Shown: one piece after another, positions 10,002 to 16,967 of the stretch
How the letters are laid out: each line of letters opens with the position of its first letter
Numbering within the stretch: position 1 is the stretch's first letter
NCBI RefSeq assembly: GCF_029051725.1
Contig: NZ_JAACFU010000004.1
Location: forward strand, 372,001-436,000
Source of the DNA: Bradyrhizobium sp. CSS354
GTDB lineage: Bacteria > Pseudomonadota > Alphaproteobacteria > Rhizobiales > Xanthobacteraceae
Direction: 5' to 3'
DNA: 64,000 nt
The notes under the pieces: model-generated
Told to the model about the DNA's origin: nothing
The model's database searches: none
Seen by the model: the letters and a program-made list of their open reading frames with translations, nothing else
Translations under genes and position numbers: made by a program

Positions 10002-10544
10002 TCATGCTGTCGGTGAAGATGGGATGGGTACAGCGAGGTAACTCCACCCGTCACGGGCGTCGAGCAATCGGTATATGCCGGCCTGGTGTGTGCCGGGAAA
10101 TGTCACGAGGAGGCGGCCGGGAATCGCATCGGCAACTTTGCCTATGAGAGTCGAAACACGCATAAGGCCGAACAAAGAAGCCGATCCCGTCAGAGCGAGA
10201 ATGCCATCGGGTCCGCACTGGCTGAGCCGGCCACGAAGCTCGTGGATCAGGCGTTCTTCAAAGTCAGGTAAAACAGTTCCGAGCGTCGCCGGACGCTTCG
10301 CGGCGCGCTCGAACCAAGTTTGCGCCGCTACCCACTTTCCGAACTCCGGTGCGAGATCAAATTCTTGCCACCCCTTACCGGCCTGCTCTGCGGCAAGGCG
10401 AAACTCAGCCAGACGCCCGCGCACCCTTCGCTCCAGTGCCTTATCGTACCAAAGCATCCAGACGCGCCCCGCCGCCGCTTCATCGGAACGCCAGGGAACC
10501 GACAGGCGGGCTCGGAAGGCTGCAAGCAGGTCCTCAACTGACAA
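10002..10544 (-). CDS. brxB: BrxB, BREX DUF1788 protein
   Basis: The C-terminal half carries the BrxB signature: FDLAPEFGKWV, then TGSASLFGLMRVSTLI, then VTFPGTHQAGIYRLLDARDGWSYLAVPI. BrxB (DUF1788) is a small essential BREX component reported to bridge PglZ and other subunits. No ATG fits well. The longest frame would begin at 10688, deep inside brxA. I chose the TTG at 10544 because GGGAG sits 9 bases upstream, the overlap with brxA is then only 11 bases, and the product (180 residues) matches the family length. The start is uncertain and a TTG at 10553 is also possible. Confidence 0.85.
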   Translation of the reverse strand: MSVEDLLAAFRARLSVPWRSDEAAAGRVWMLWYDKALERRVRGRLAEFRLAAEQAGKGWQEFDLAPEFGKWVAAQTWFERAAKRPATLGTVLPDFEERLIHELRGRLSQCGPDGILALTGSASLFGLMRVSTLIGKVADAIPGRLLVTFPGTHQAGIYRLLDARDGWSYLAVPIPSSPTA

Positions 10545-11595
10545 GTTCGGCAACTCCCAACTGATCCGCCATTGGGCGACGAACATCAACCTCAAGCACG
10601 TCGCCGGCACTGCGTACCCGGACGAGACCGAGACCCTCTGCTTGGCGGAGGAGGGCGAGGCGGTCTTCGACTGGGCGGTCGAGGACACTCATCCACCTGC
10701 TTTCGAGAAGGCGATAGCCGCCGAACCCGCACAGACTGGCAAGTAGTGCAGCGAAGGCTGCAATGATTGGCGTCGGGTTCGAACGGACGCGCTCCTTACG
10801 CACCGCGCCTCTCAGGAATCCCGCCTGGGTCCATGACGACGCGGCGTTCTGCGCAAGAGACTTGGCCATTTTCTCGCTGAGGCGACCTACATTAGTTGCC
10901 TCGAAGGCTGCGGCGATCTCGGGCCAACGAACTCGCTCGCCTGGCGACGCATCAAGCACTGCTGAGGCGCCATCGCGCAGAGCTGGATCTCGGGCTAGTG
11001 CTGTCAGAAGCCCAAGCAGGGGTCGTTGGCCGGTCTCGCGAATCCAAAGCGCCTGGAGAACCAGCCAGATGGGATCAGTACCGCCGACGCCGTATAGTTG
11101 TTGCAGGTTATACAGCGCGGCCTGCCGTGCACGAGTAGATGGCTTCCCCAGGAGATTGTTGCCCAGGATCGCGTCAGCTGGATTTTCGAGCTGACCACTC
11201 GCAAATAGCGAAGACAGATCGCCAAACATCATGGTCTTGGATTGGTGCGGACCGCCGCCAGCGGACTTGATGCCGAACCGGGTGAGCCGGACGTGATCGG
11301 CAGACGGCAGCAGCCAACAATCTGCTGAGTTGGCAGCGGGCGGGAGGGACAGCATTGGCGCGACACCGACTTTAGCTGCGAAACGCACCCCCATCAATTT
11401 AGCCTCGCGACGATCCTGGCAACAAACCTTCCACGACCTCCGTAAACGGGGATGGAAAGATTCGAAGTTGGCGCGCACGAGCGAGCCAGCCAAGGGCAAC
11501 TGGATTCGTACGTGGCTTGTCTCGTGGTGGGTGGTGAGCAAGAGATTCGGAAGGTTCAGGTGAGAGTCTGGCTTCTTATCCTCGAAGATCTGCAT
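10534..11595 (-). CDS. brxA: BrxA-like BREX protein (DUF1819 family) with N-terminal extension
   Basis: The open frame is 353 residues. From about residue 115 it matches the BrxA-like family that precedes BrxB: GPHQSKTMM, then NNLLGKPSTRARQAALYNL, RPLLGLLTALARDPALRDG, and NAASSWTQAGFLRGAVRKER. BrxA is a small helical protein reported to bind DNA, and is the usual first gene of such operons. The first 115 or so residues are unlike BrxA proteins I recognise. They may be an extra domain, or translation may start later (ATG at 11232, giving 232 residues). Neither start has a strong ribosome binding site. It is the first gene of the BREX operon. Confidence 0.78.
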   Translation of the reverse strand: MQIFEDKKPDSHLNLPNLLLTTHHETSHVRIQLPLAGSLVRANFESFHPRLRRSWKVCCQDRREAKLMGVRFAAKVGVAPMLSLPPAANSADCWLLPSADHVRLTRFGIKSAGGGPHQSKTMMFGDLSSLFASGQLENPADAILGNNLLGKPSTRARQAALYNLQQLYGVGGTDPIWLVLQALWIRETGQRPLLGLLTALARDPALRDGASAVLDASPGERVRWPEIAAAFEATNVGRLSEKMAKSLAQNAASSWTQAGFLRGAVRKERVRSNPTPIIAAFAALLASLCGFGGYRLLESRWMSVLDRPVEDRLALLRQAEGLGLVRVRSAGDVLEVDVRRPMADQLGVAELVS

Positions 11596-12122
11596 TTCTC
11601 AGCCAGATAGAATCACGTGGGTGAAAACAACCCTAAGAATACCATTAGCCCGCGGTCAAGCCGAAGTCGGTCATCCGATCGTTCAAACCATGGGGCCTAG
11701 GGAAGCATCCTTGTCGAGAGAAATCAGAAGGGCAATTAGAACACTCCGAGTGATCAGAGGGACTAATTGCATGTCGGGGACCAATGGGGGGACTGGCCGG
11801 CACCTATCTAATCGACCGTGCTTGCGCCCAAGAACGTAGGTACATTCAAGAAGGCAGGCTGAAGAACTGCTGCGGACGGAAGCCCACTGCCTTCCTTGCA
11901 AAATCTCGTAAAACGATCGTAATTTTTGCACGGCAGAGCCGCTAAGTGCTAGCGCGCCCGGATGCAAAGGCCGCCCCTCAGATTCGTAGCTGGGGATGTG
12001 CTCGAACATAAAATAATGACTCGTTCACACCCAACGAGGCGGGGATGATTCCAGTTACGATTGGCAAAAGCAAAGGCCCACTCGGTGCCGGGCGTTGCGC
12101 CGTACGATAAAACTGGAAGGGC
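11596..12122. other. Intergenic stretch between brxA and the recombinase unit
   Basis: About 530 bases separate the divergent BREX operon and recombinase genes. Short open frames exist on both strands, but none shows a recognisable motif, good ribosome binding site or coding-like composition. The BREX promoter must lie here or just inside. No BrxR/WYL-type regulator gene is present between brxA and the recombinase. Confidence 0.5.
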
Positions 12123-12356
12123 TTGCCAACTACCATTCGTTACTGGGAAACGAGACATGATAGGGCCAAATTCGCGGGCGTTAGAGGAGCACCGCCGCTC
12201 GTGGCCCGCAAACCGCATAAAACTGCAGGACAGGAGCTTGACCACGCTATCTTGGCAGTGGTCCGGGCTCTTGCTATTGCTTATGCGCGGGCCGACCACG
12301 AGGCCGAGATTGTTAACCTTAACCCACGGCCTGCCATGCGGGAGCCGCCACTATGA
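12123..12356 (+). CDS. Small protein translationally coupled to the serine recombinase (hypothetical)
   Basis: This 77-codon frame (TTG start; internal GTG starts are possible) ends in TGA overlapping the ATG of the recombinase by four bases (ATGA), a common sign of translational coupling. The C-terminal half is predicted helical (ELDHAILAVVRALAIAYARADHEAE). No domain is recognised. Small helical ORFs just upstream of large serine recombinases are common in Rhizobiales elements and are often of unknown function. The N-terminal part has weak support and the true start could be near 12198. Confidence 0.45.
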   Translation: MPTTIRYWETRHDRAKFAGVRGAPPLVARKPHKTAGQELDHAILAVVRALAIAYARADHEAEIVNLNPRPAMREPPL

Positions 12357-13972
12357 TTCGCGCTGCGATTTACGCGCGTTTTTCTTCGGACCTTCAGAGC
12401 GACAAATCTATTGAAGATCAAGTCGCCTTGTGCCGCGATGTCTGCGCGCGCGAGGGAATGGCCGTGGTTCTGGCGTTCGAAGACCGCGCTATCTCCGGCA
12501 CCGCTACGGCGAACCGGCCCGGCTTTCAGTCTTTGATGCGAGCCGCCGAAGCAAAGCTCTTTGATGCGCTAGTGATCGAAGACGTAGACCGGCTATCGCG
12601 AGATCAGGGCGACTATCATTCTGCACGCAAGCGTTTCGACTTCCTTGGGATCAACATCCACGCCGCAACCGGCAAAGTGGGCAAGCTCGACGGCGCATTG
12701 CGGGCGCTGATGGGCGAAATGTTCATCGAAAACCTTGTGCTTCACGTTCGGCGCGGAATGGATGGCGTAGTGCGCGATGGACGCCACGCGGGGGGGCGGG
12801 CATACGGCTACGAGCCCACGCCGGGCAAGCCGGGCGAATTGCAAATTGTCGCAGCGGAAGCCGAAGTCGTGCGACGCATCTTCGCCGCCTATGTCACGGG
12901 CACCTCCCCGCGCAAAATCGCTTCCAATCTCAACGCCAATGGCGTGAAACCACCGCGAGGAAGCGCTTGGAATGCTTCGACCATCAACGGCAATTTGCAA
13001 CGGGGCGGCGGCATTCTGCTAAACGAAATCTACGCGGGCAGGATCGTTTGGAATAAGGTCCGGATGGTCAAAGATCCCACGACCGGCCGGCGTCTTTCAC
13101 GGCCTAATCCAAAGTCCGAACACCGCACGGCCGACGCGCCGCACCTTCGCATTATCGACGACGCTACTTGGCAATCCGCACAGAAGATTAAGCACGAGCA
13201 TTCGGCCGCACATGGCCCGACGAAGGGGCGGCCCAAAAGGCCGTTCTCCGGCCTGATCCGGTGCGGGTCATGCGGCGGGTCGATGGTCATGTCAGGCGGC
13301 AAGAATGGCGGCAGGGTCCAATGCTCCGCCTTTAAGGAAAAAGGCACATGCAAAAACGGGCGCCGAGTGCCGGTGGCCGCAGTTGAAGCGCTGGTGCTAG
13401 GCGGGCTGCGCGAAAATCTCGCCGATCCGGCGGCGATTGCAGCTTTCGTGGAAGCGTACAACGAAGAGCGTCAACGTTTGAAGAAGCTGGCCGTGCGAGA
13501 CCGCAGCAACGCAGAGCGCAGGGTGGGCGAGATCAGCCGCGAATTGAATCGGCTGGTAGATGCCGTCGCAAAAGGCACTGCGCCACTCGACATTATTGGC
13601 CCTCGCATGCATGAACTGAAGGGGGAGCGGGATCAAATCACGGAAGAGCTTCGCCAGGCAGCCGAGGCGCCGGATGTGATCGCCCTCCACCCGACGGCCC
13701 TCCAAAACTACAAACGCGCCGTAACCGATCTGGCCGGCGCACTAACGGCGGATAAAGCCCTAACGGACAACCCCGCGCCCTTGATCGACGCACTCCGGGC
13801 GCTGGTCTCCCGCATCAACGTGACCGCGCCACCCGGTACCGAAGATTTCGGAATCGAGATTAAGGGGCGGTTGACCGAACTTTGCGGAATCGACGTGTTC
13901 CCGAACCGTTCTAGGGTGACGAGACCGATAGTAGCGGGAGAGGGACTCGAACCCCCGACCCCAGGATTATGA
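12353..13972 (+). CDS. Large serine recombinase (site-specific integrase)
   Basis: This 539-residue protein has a resolvase-type catalytic N-terminus with the nucleophile serine in IYARFSSDLQSDKSIEDQ (residues 11-12) and the arginines of DRAISGTA and EDVDRLSRDQ. A central recombinase domain contains GRAYGYEP. A zinc ribbon (RCGSCGGSM, then CSAFKEKGTCKN) sits near residues 300-330, followed by a coiled-coil-rich C-terminus. A GGAG lies 8 bases before the ATG. Large serine recombinases integrate and excise elements at short att sites. The last 13 codons (VAGEGLEPPTPGL) are antisense tRNA-Met sequence, so the C-terminus was set by the insertion site. Confidence 0.93.
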   Translation: MIRAAIYARFSSDLQSDKSIEDQVALCRDVCAREGMAVVLAFEDRAISGTATANRPGFQSLMRAAEAKLFDALVIEDVDRLSRDQGDYHSARKRFDFLGINIHAATGKVGKLDGALRALMGEMFIENLVLHVRRGMDGVVRDGRHAGGRAYGYEPTPGKPGELQIVAAEAEVVRRIFAAYVTGTSPRKIASNLNANGVKPPRGSAWNASTINGNLQRGGGILLNEIYAGRIVWNKVRMVKDPTTGRRLSRPNPKSEHRTADAPHLRIIDDATWQSAQKIKHEHSAAHGPTKGRPKRPFSGLIRCGSCGGSMVMSGGKNGGRVQCSAFKEKGTCKNGRRVPVAAVEALVLGGLRENLADPAAIAAFVEAYNEERQRLKKLAVRDRSNAERRVGEISRELNRLVDAVAKGTAPLDIIGPRMHELKGERDQITEELRQAAEAPDVIALHPTALQNYKRAVTDLAGALTADKALTDNPAPLIDALRALVSRINVTAPPGTEDFGIEIKGRLTELCGIDVFPNRSRVTRPIVAGEGLEPPTPGL

Positions 13973-14005
13973 TTCCCGTGCTCTAACCAGCTGAGCTACC
14001 CCGCC
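13929..14005 (-). tRNA. tRNA-Met (CAT), elongator type; island insertion site
   Basis: The minus strand folds as a tRNA. The acceptor 5' side GGCGGGG begins at 14005. It is followed by TA, a D-arm, the anticodon stem-loop with CAT at 13971-13969, and a T-arm with TTCGAGT; the matching 3' acceptor strand TCCCGCT ends at 13933. The first acceptor pair is G-U. After the discriminator A the DNA reads CTA rather than CCA, so the CCA end is either added after transcription or was altered by integration. The recombinase stop codon TGA overlaps the anticodon in antisense. Confidence 0.93.
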
Positions 14006-14101
14006 ACAGGGCCGCGAGGGCCGAAACAAGCCGATCTCGCGAACGCGCGGCATATAAGGAAGGGGGCGGCGGGCTGTCAATCCGAGTTTGCTTCCGCTTG
14101 G

Positions 14102-14155
14102 GCTAAAGCTTCCGCCTTCGCCAAGGCTTCCGCCTTCGCTAAAGCTTCGGCGGGA
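14102..14155. repeat. Short tandem repeat, 18-base unit, about 3 copies
   Basis: Three 18-base units lie in tandem at 14102, 14120 and 14138. The first two differ at two positions; the third matches only in its first 11-12 bases (GCTAAAGCTTCSG). It is noncoding and sits in the 370-base gap between tRNA-Met and the next gene. Apart from this and the palindrome at 14212-14319, I see nothing in that gap. Confidence 0.6.
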
Positions 14156-14211
14156 CATGTCGGCGGGCAGGAATGGATGGGTGTGTTTTGGGCCGAATCT
14201 CGGGCCAGATT

Positions 14212-14319
14212 CGTCATGGCCGGGCTTGTCGCGGCCATCCACGACCTCTTCCCGGCCGCCCACGACCTTTGCGGGCGGCCAGCAGAACGTGGATGCCCGG
14301 GACGAGCCCGGGCATGACG
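14212..14319. repeat. Intergenic palindromic element, family A
   Basis: The two ends are inverted copies: CGTCATGGCCGGGCTTGTC at the left and its near-complement ending in CCCGGGCATGACG at the right. Inside them are GGCCATCCACG and CGTGGATGCC. The centre is variable. The same ends recur at 54721-54811. It probably forms a long hairpin in RNA or DNA. Confidence 0.8.
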
Positions 14320-14375
14320 GCGAAATTGGGGAAGCGTAACGGGCTTCGCCTACGCCAAGGCTCGTCGCGACGGGG

Positions 14376-14732
14376 CTATTTCGGCCGTACCGTCGGGTCG
14401 CCGCCGGGGCTGCCGGGGGGCGGGATGACGGGCATGGCGCCGTTCGTGCTGGGCGCCGGAGCGTGCATCTCGGGATCGACCCCGGAAGGCGGGCAGAGCA
14501 CGCCGTCGGATTTTGCCAGTTTGTCGCCGAGCGGTTCCCGGGACTGGCCGGTGGTGGTGCCGTCGGCCGAGCGGTTCGGGCGGTCCTGCGGCGTGCAATT
14601 GGTGGCGTGCTGCGGGGATGGCGGCGCGGTTTGTTGCGGCGGCGTCGCCGGGGCGGGCGGGGCCTGCGCGATCGCGCTGCCGGAGGCGGCGATCAGGAGG
14701 CTGGCCAGAATGATGTTTGATGTGGTGCGCAT
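14376..14732 (-). CDS. Small secreted proline-rich hypothetical protein
   Basis: This 118-residue protein begins with a Sec signal peptide (MRTTSNIILASLLIAASGSAIA, cleavage likely after AIA-QA). A low-complexity mature part rich in Pro, Gln, Thr and Ser follows, with two cysteines. No domain is recognised. It lies 44 bases downstream of the PmtA-like methyltransferase on the same strand and may be cotranscribed. The signal peptide and codon use support a real gene; the function is unknown and the location is presumably periplasmic. Confidence 0.7.
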   Translation of the reverse strand: MRTTSNIILASLLIAASGSAIAQAPPAPATPPQQTAPPSPQHATNCTPQDRPNRSADGTTTGQSREPLGDKLAKSDGVLCPPSGVDPEMHAPAPSTNGAMPVIPPPGSPGGDPTVRPK

Positions 14733-14776
14733 GGGAGGGAAACGCGCGGGTCAGCCCGCGTGTTCCGCGCCCCCGA

Positions 14777-15415
14777 TCACGATTTGAGGTAGCGGATCAG
14801 CGAAAAGTGCCCCATTGGCGCCATCGGGCGGCGCTCGGCCAGGGTGACGCCGCCGTGTTTTGCGGCCCAGTCGACCAGGCGCTGCCATGGAAACTCCGGG
14901 CGCCAACCGAGGCGACGGGCGAGCGGCGCAAACGCGAGCTCTGAGAGTTTGCGCAAACCCTTTTCCGCGCCGATGTGGTTGACCAGGATCAGCTCGCCGC
15001 CGGGCTTCAAGACGCGCACGAACTCGTCGAGCGTGCCTTCGGGATCGGGCACGGCGGTGATGACATATTGCGCGACCACCGCGTCGAAGAAGTTTTCGGG
15101 GAAGGCGAGGTTTTTCGCGTCCATTACCGAGAGCACTTCGACATTGGAGAGCCGCAAGCTCCGCACGCGCGATTGCGCCTTGCGCAGCATCGGCTCGGAG
15201 ATGTCGACCCCGCAGATCCTGGTGGTGCGCGCATAGTCGGACAGCGAGAGACCGGTGCCGACGCCGACGTCGAGGATGCGGCCGCCGATGCGGTCGGCCT
15301 CCGCGATGGTCGACTGCCTTCCGGCGTCGAACACCTTGCCGAACACGAGATCGTAGACCGGCGCCCAGCGGCCATAGGCCTTCTCGACCCCGGCCCGCGA
15401 GATGTCTGCTGCCAT
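14777..15415 (-). CDS. Class I SAM-dependent methyltransferase, PmtA-like (phosphatidylethanolamine N-methyltransferase candidate)
   Basis: The protein has 212 residues from the ATG at 15415, which is preceded by a G-rich Shine-Dalgarno region. SAM-binding motif I is ILDVGVGTGLSL near residue 45, followed by GVDISEPMLRKA and the UbiE-like VLKPGGELILVNH. The N-terminus VEKAYGRWAPVYDLVFG resembles the Rhodobacter-type PmtA, which methylates phosphatidylethanolamine to phosphatidylcholine at the membrane. UbiE-like quinone methyltransferases are the main alternative. A longer in-frame reading up to 15715 exists but lies antisense over mnmA-region sequence and is rejected. Confidence 0.78.
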   Translation of the reverse strand: MAADISRAGVEKAYGRWAPVYDLVFGKVFDAGRQSTIAEADRIGGRILDVGVGTGLSLSDYARTTRICGVDISEPMLRKAQSRVRSLRLSNVEVLSVMDAKNLAFPENFFDAVVAQYVITAVPDPEGTLDEFVRVLKPGGELILVNHIGAEKGLRKLSELAFAPLARRLGWRPEFPWQRLVDWAAKHGGVTLAERRPMAPMGHFSLIRYLKS

Positions 15416-15437
15416 GCCCCCTGCCCTATTATATTTT

Positions 15438-16619
15438 TTAGCCGCGGACCGCTTCTGCGAGCGGCCTCGTCGTGCTGCTTGCGGCCTTCGCGGCGGCGCT
15501 TTGAATGAAGCCGCCGCCGAGCACGCGGGCCTGGCCACCGGCTGCGTCGTAGAACACGCAGGCCTGTCCCGGCGAAACGCCCTCTTCGCCGGCGACGAGC
15601 TCGACCTCGTAATGGCCGTTCGCACCGCGCAGCCAAGCGGGCTGGGGCGCGCGGGTCGAGCGCACGCGCACGAACATCTCGAGTCCATTGCCGATGGCGC
15701 GGTCGATGTCGCCATCGCCGATCCAGTTGACGTCGCGCAAGCTGATGCGGTGCATCTTCAGCGCCTCGCGCGGGCCGACGACGACGCGGCGGTTGGCGGC
15801 CTCCAGCCGCACCACGAACAGCGGCGCGGCGGCAGCGATGCCGAGGCCGCGGCGCTGGCCAATGGTGAAATTGGCGATGCCGTTGTGCCGGCCGAGCACG
15901 CGGCCGTCGAGATCGACGATGTCGCCGGGGTCCATCGCGTTCGGCCGCAGGCGGGTGATGATGTCGGTGTAGCGCCCGGTCGGCACGAAGCAGATGTCCT
16001 GGCTGTCGTGCTTGTCGGCGACCGCGAGCCCAAAGCGCCGCGCCAGCTCGCGCGTCTCGGGCTTGGTCATGTCGCCGAGCGGAAAGCGCAGATAATCGAG
16101 CTGCTCCTGCGTGGTCGCGAACAGGAAGTAGCTCTGGTCGCGATCGGCGTCAGCCGCACACACCAGCGCGCGCGAGCCGTCGTCGCGGCGGCGCGAGGCG
16201 ACGTAATGGCCGGTGGCGAGCGCGGTGGCGCCGAGCTCGCGCGCGGTCTTCAAAAGGTCGCGAAACTTGACCGAGCGGTTGCACTCGATGCACGGCACCG
16301 GCGTCTCGCCGAGCGCGTAGCTGTCGGCGAAATTGTCGATGACGGATTCACGAAAGCGATCCTCATAGTCGAGCACGTAATGGGGAATGCCGAGCTTGGC
16401 GGCGACGTCGCGGGCGTCGTGGATGTCCTGGCCGGCGCAGCAGGCGCCCTTGCGATGGGTCGCAGCGCCATGGTCGTAGAGCTGCAGCGTGATGCCGACG
16501 ACGTCGTAGCCTTCCGCCTTCAAAAGCGCAGCCGTCGTCGATGAATCGACGCCGCCCGACATGGCAACGACGACCCTGGTATCCTCAGGACGGCCTTCGA
16601 GATCCAGACTGTTGAGCAT
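15438..16619 (-). CDS. mnmA: tRNA-specific 2-thiouridylase MnmA
   Basis: This 393-residue enzyme thiolates U34 of tRNA-Lys, -Glu and -Gln in the cytoplasm. The PP-loop SGGVDSS is near residue 21. The catalytic cysteines are in [11 protein letters not shown] and [12 protein letters not shown], and the family motif ATGHYV follows the first. Length and motif order agree with MnmA. It lies 22 bases upstream of the methyltransferase on the same strand. The region upstream of it (16620-16967, about 350 bases) is shared with the divergent fliK and holds the flagellar promoter elements listed separately. Confidence 0.97.
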   Translation of the reverse strand: MLNSLDLEGRPEDTRVVVAMSGGVDSSTTAALLKAEGYDVVGITLQLYDHGAATHRKGACCAGQDIHDARDVAAKLGIPHYVLDYEDRFRESVIDNFADSYALGETPVPCIECNRSVKFRDLLKTARELGATALATGHYVASRRRDDGSRALVCAADADRDQSYFLFATTQEQLDYLRFPLGDMTKPETRELARRFGLAVADKHDSQDICFVPTGRYTDIITRLRPNAMDPGDIVDLDGRVLGRHNGIANFTIGQRRGLGIAAAAPLFVVRLEAANRRVVVGPREALKMHRISLRDVNWIGDGDIDRAIGNGLEMFVRVRSTRAPQPAWLRGANGHYEVELVAGEEGVSPGQACVFYDAAGGQARVLGGGFIQSAAAKAASSTTRPLAEAVRG

Positions 16620-16804
16620 GGGCCTTAAAGCGTTGTGGACGGCGCGTTGGGCGATCCGCTTGGATGCTTCCGGCGGGACAAAAACGATCCCCGGGAACCT
16701 AGAGTTCCCGAAGGGCGCGGCCTGCCCGGTCGAAAGCGGCTGAGAGCTGTCTCTTTAATATAGGCGGCCTTCCGGTGAAGCAATCACGGACCCCGCAAGG
16801 TTTA

Positions 16805-16819
16805 CGGCAATTCTTGCCG
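16805..16819. promoter_or_regulatory. Perfect inverted repeat, candidate FlbD (ftr-like) enhancer site
   Basis: CGGCAA-TTC-TTGCCG is a perfect 6-base inverted repeat about 110 bases upstream of the sigma-54-like promoter before fliK. Sigma-54 activators such as FlbD bind distal palindromes, and flbD is encoded in the neighbouring operon. Assignment to FlbD is inference. Confidence 0.45.
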
Positions 16820-16915
16820 GGGAGGCAGAAATGGCGGGGCTTGGGAAGGGCCAGCGGCGGAGCCGAAAATCATCAAGTAATTGATTTTGCTTGTTAAAAT
16901 TGCTGCGCGCGAGGG

Positions 16916-16931
16916 TGGCCCGCTCCTTGCT
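16916..16931 (+). promoter_or_regulatory. Sigma-54 (RpoN) promoter upstream of fliK
   Basis: TGGCCC-GCTCC-TTGCT matches the -24/-12 consensus TGGCAC-N5-TTGC, with the GG and GC elements 10 bases apart as required. Transcription would begin near 16942, just ahead of the chosen fliK GTG at 16968. In Caulobacter the fliK gene is a sigma-54/FlbD-dependent class III gene, which fits. Confidence 0.65.
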
Positions 16932-16967
16932 ACCTCTCATGGCGAAGATGTTTCCAAGGGGTTGCCT

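Larger units (their letters stand above)
1..14005. mobile_element. Integrated defence island, right part (BREX operon + serine recombinase, ending at tRNA-Met)
   Basis: The segment from the left edge to the tRNA-Met gene behaves as one acquired unit. A large serine recombinase lies next to the tRNA and its last codons are the antisense of the tRNA 3' half, as expected when an element has integrated there. The rest is a BREX operon read away from the recombinase. Parts of the island are clearly less GC-rich than the core genome to the right (about 45-50% in the middle of pglX by hand count). The left end and the second attachment site lie outside the window, so the size of the element is unknown. 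That this is one element is inference. Confidence 0.7.

Noticed and set aside
11683..12009. 108-codon minus-strand frame between brxA and the recombinase as a BREX regulator
   Set aside because: No helix-turn-helix or WYL motif and atypical composition; not supported as a gene.
14102..14155. CRISPR-like short repeat array
   Set aside because: Units are directly adjacent with no spacers, only about three copies, and no cas genes are in the window.
14777..15715. 312-codon form of the PmtA-like methyltransferase
   Set aside because: The first 100 residues are Arg/Ser/Ala-rich shadow of mnmA; the family begins at ATG 15415.
15402..16544. 380-codon plus-strand frame over mnmA
   Set aside because: Antisense shadow of mnmA; MnmA motifs on the minus strand are clear.
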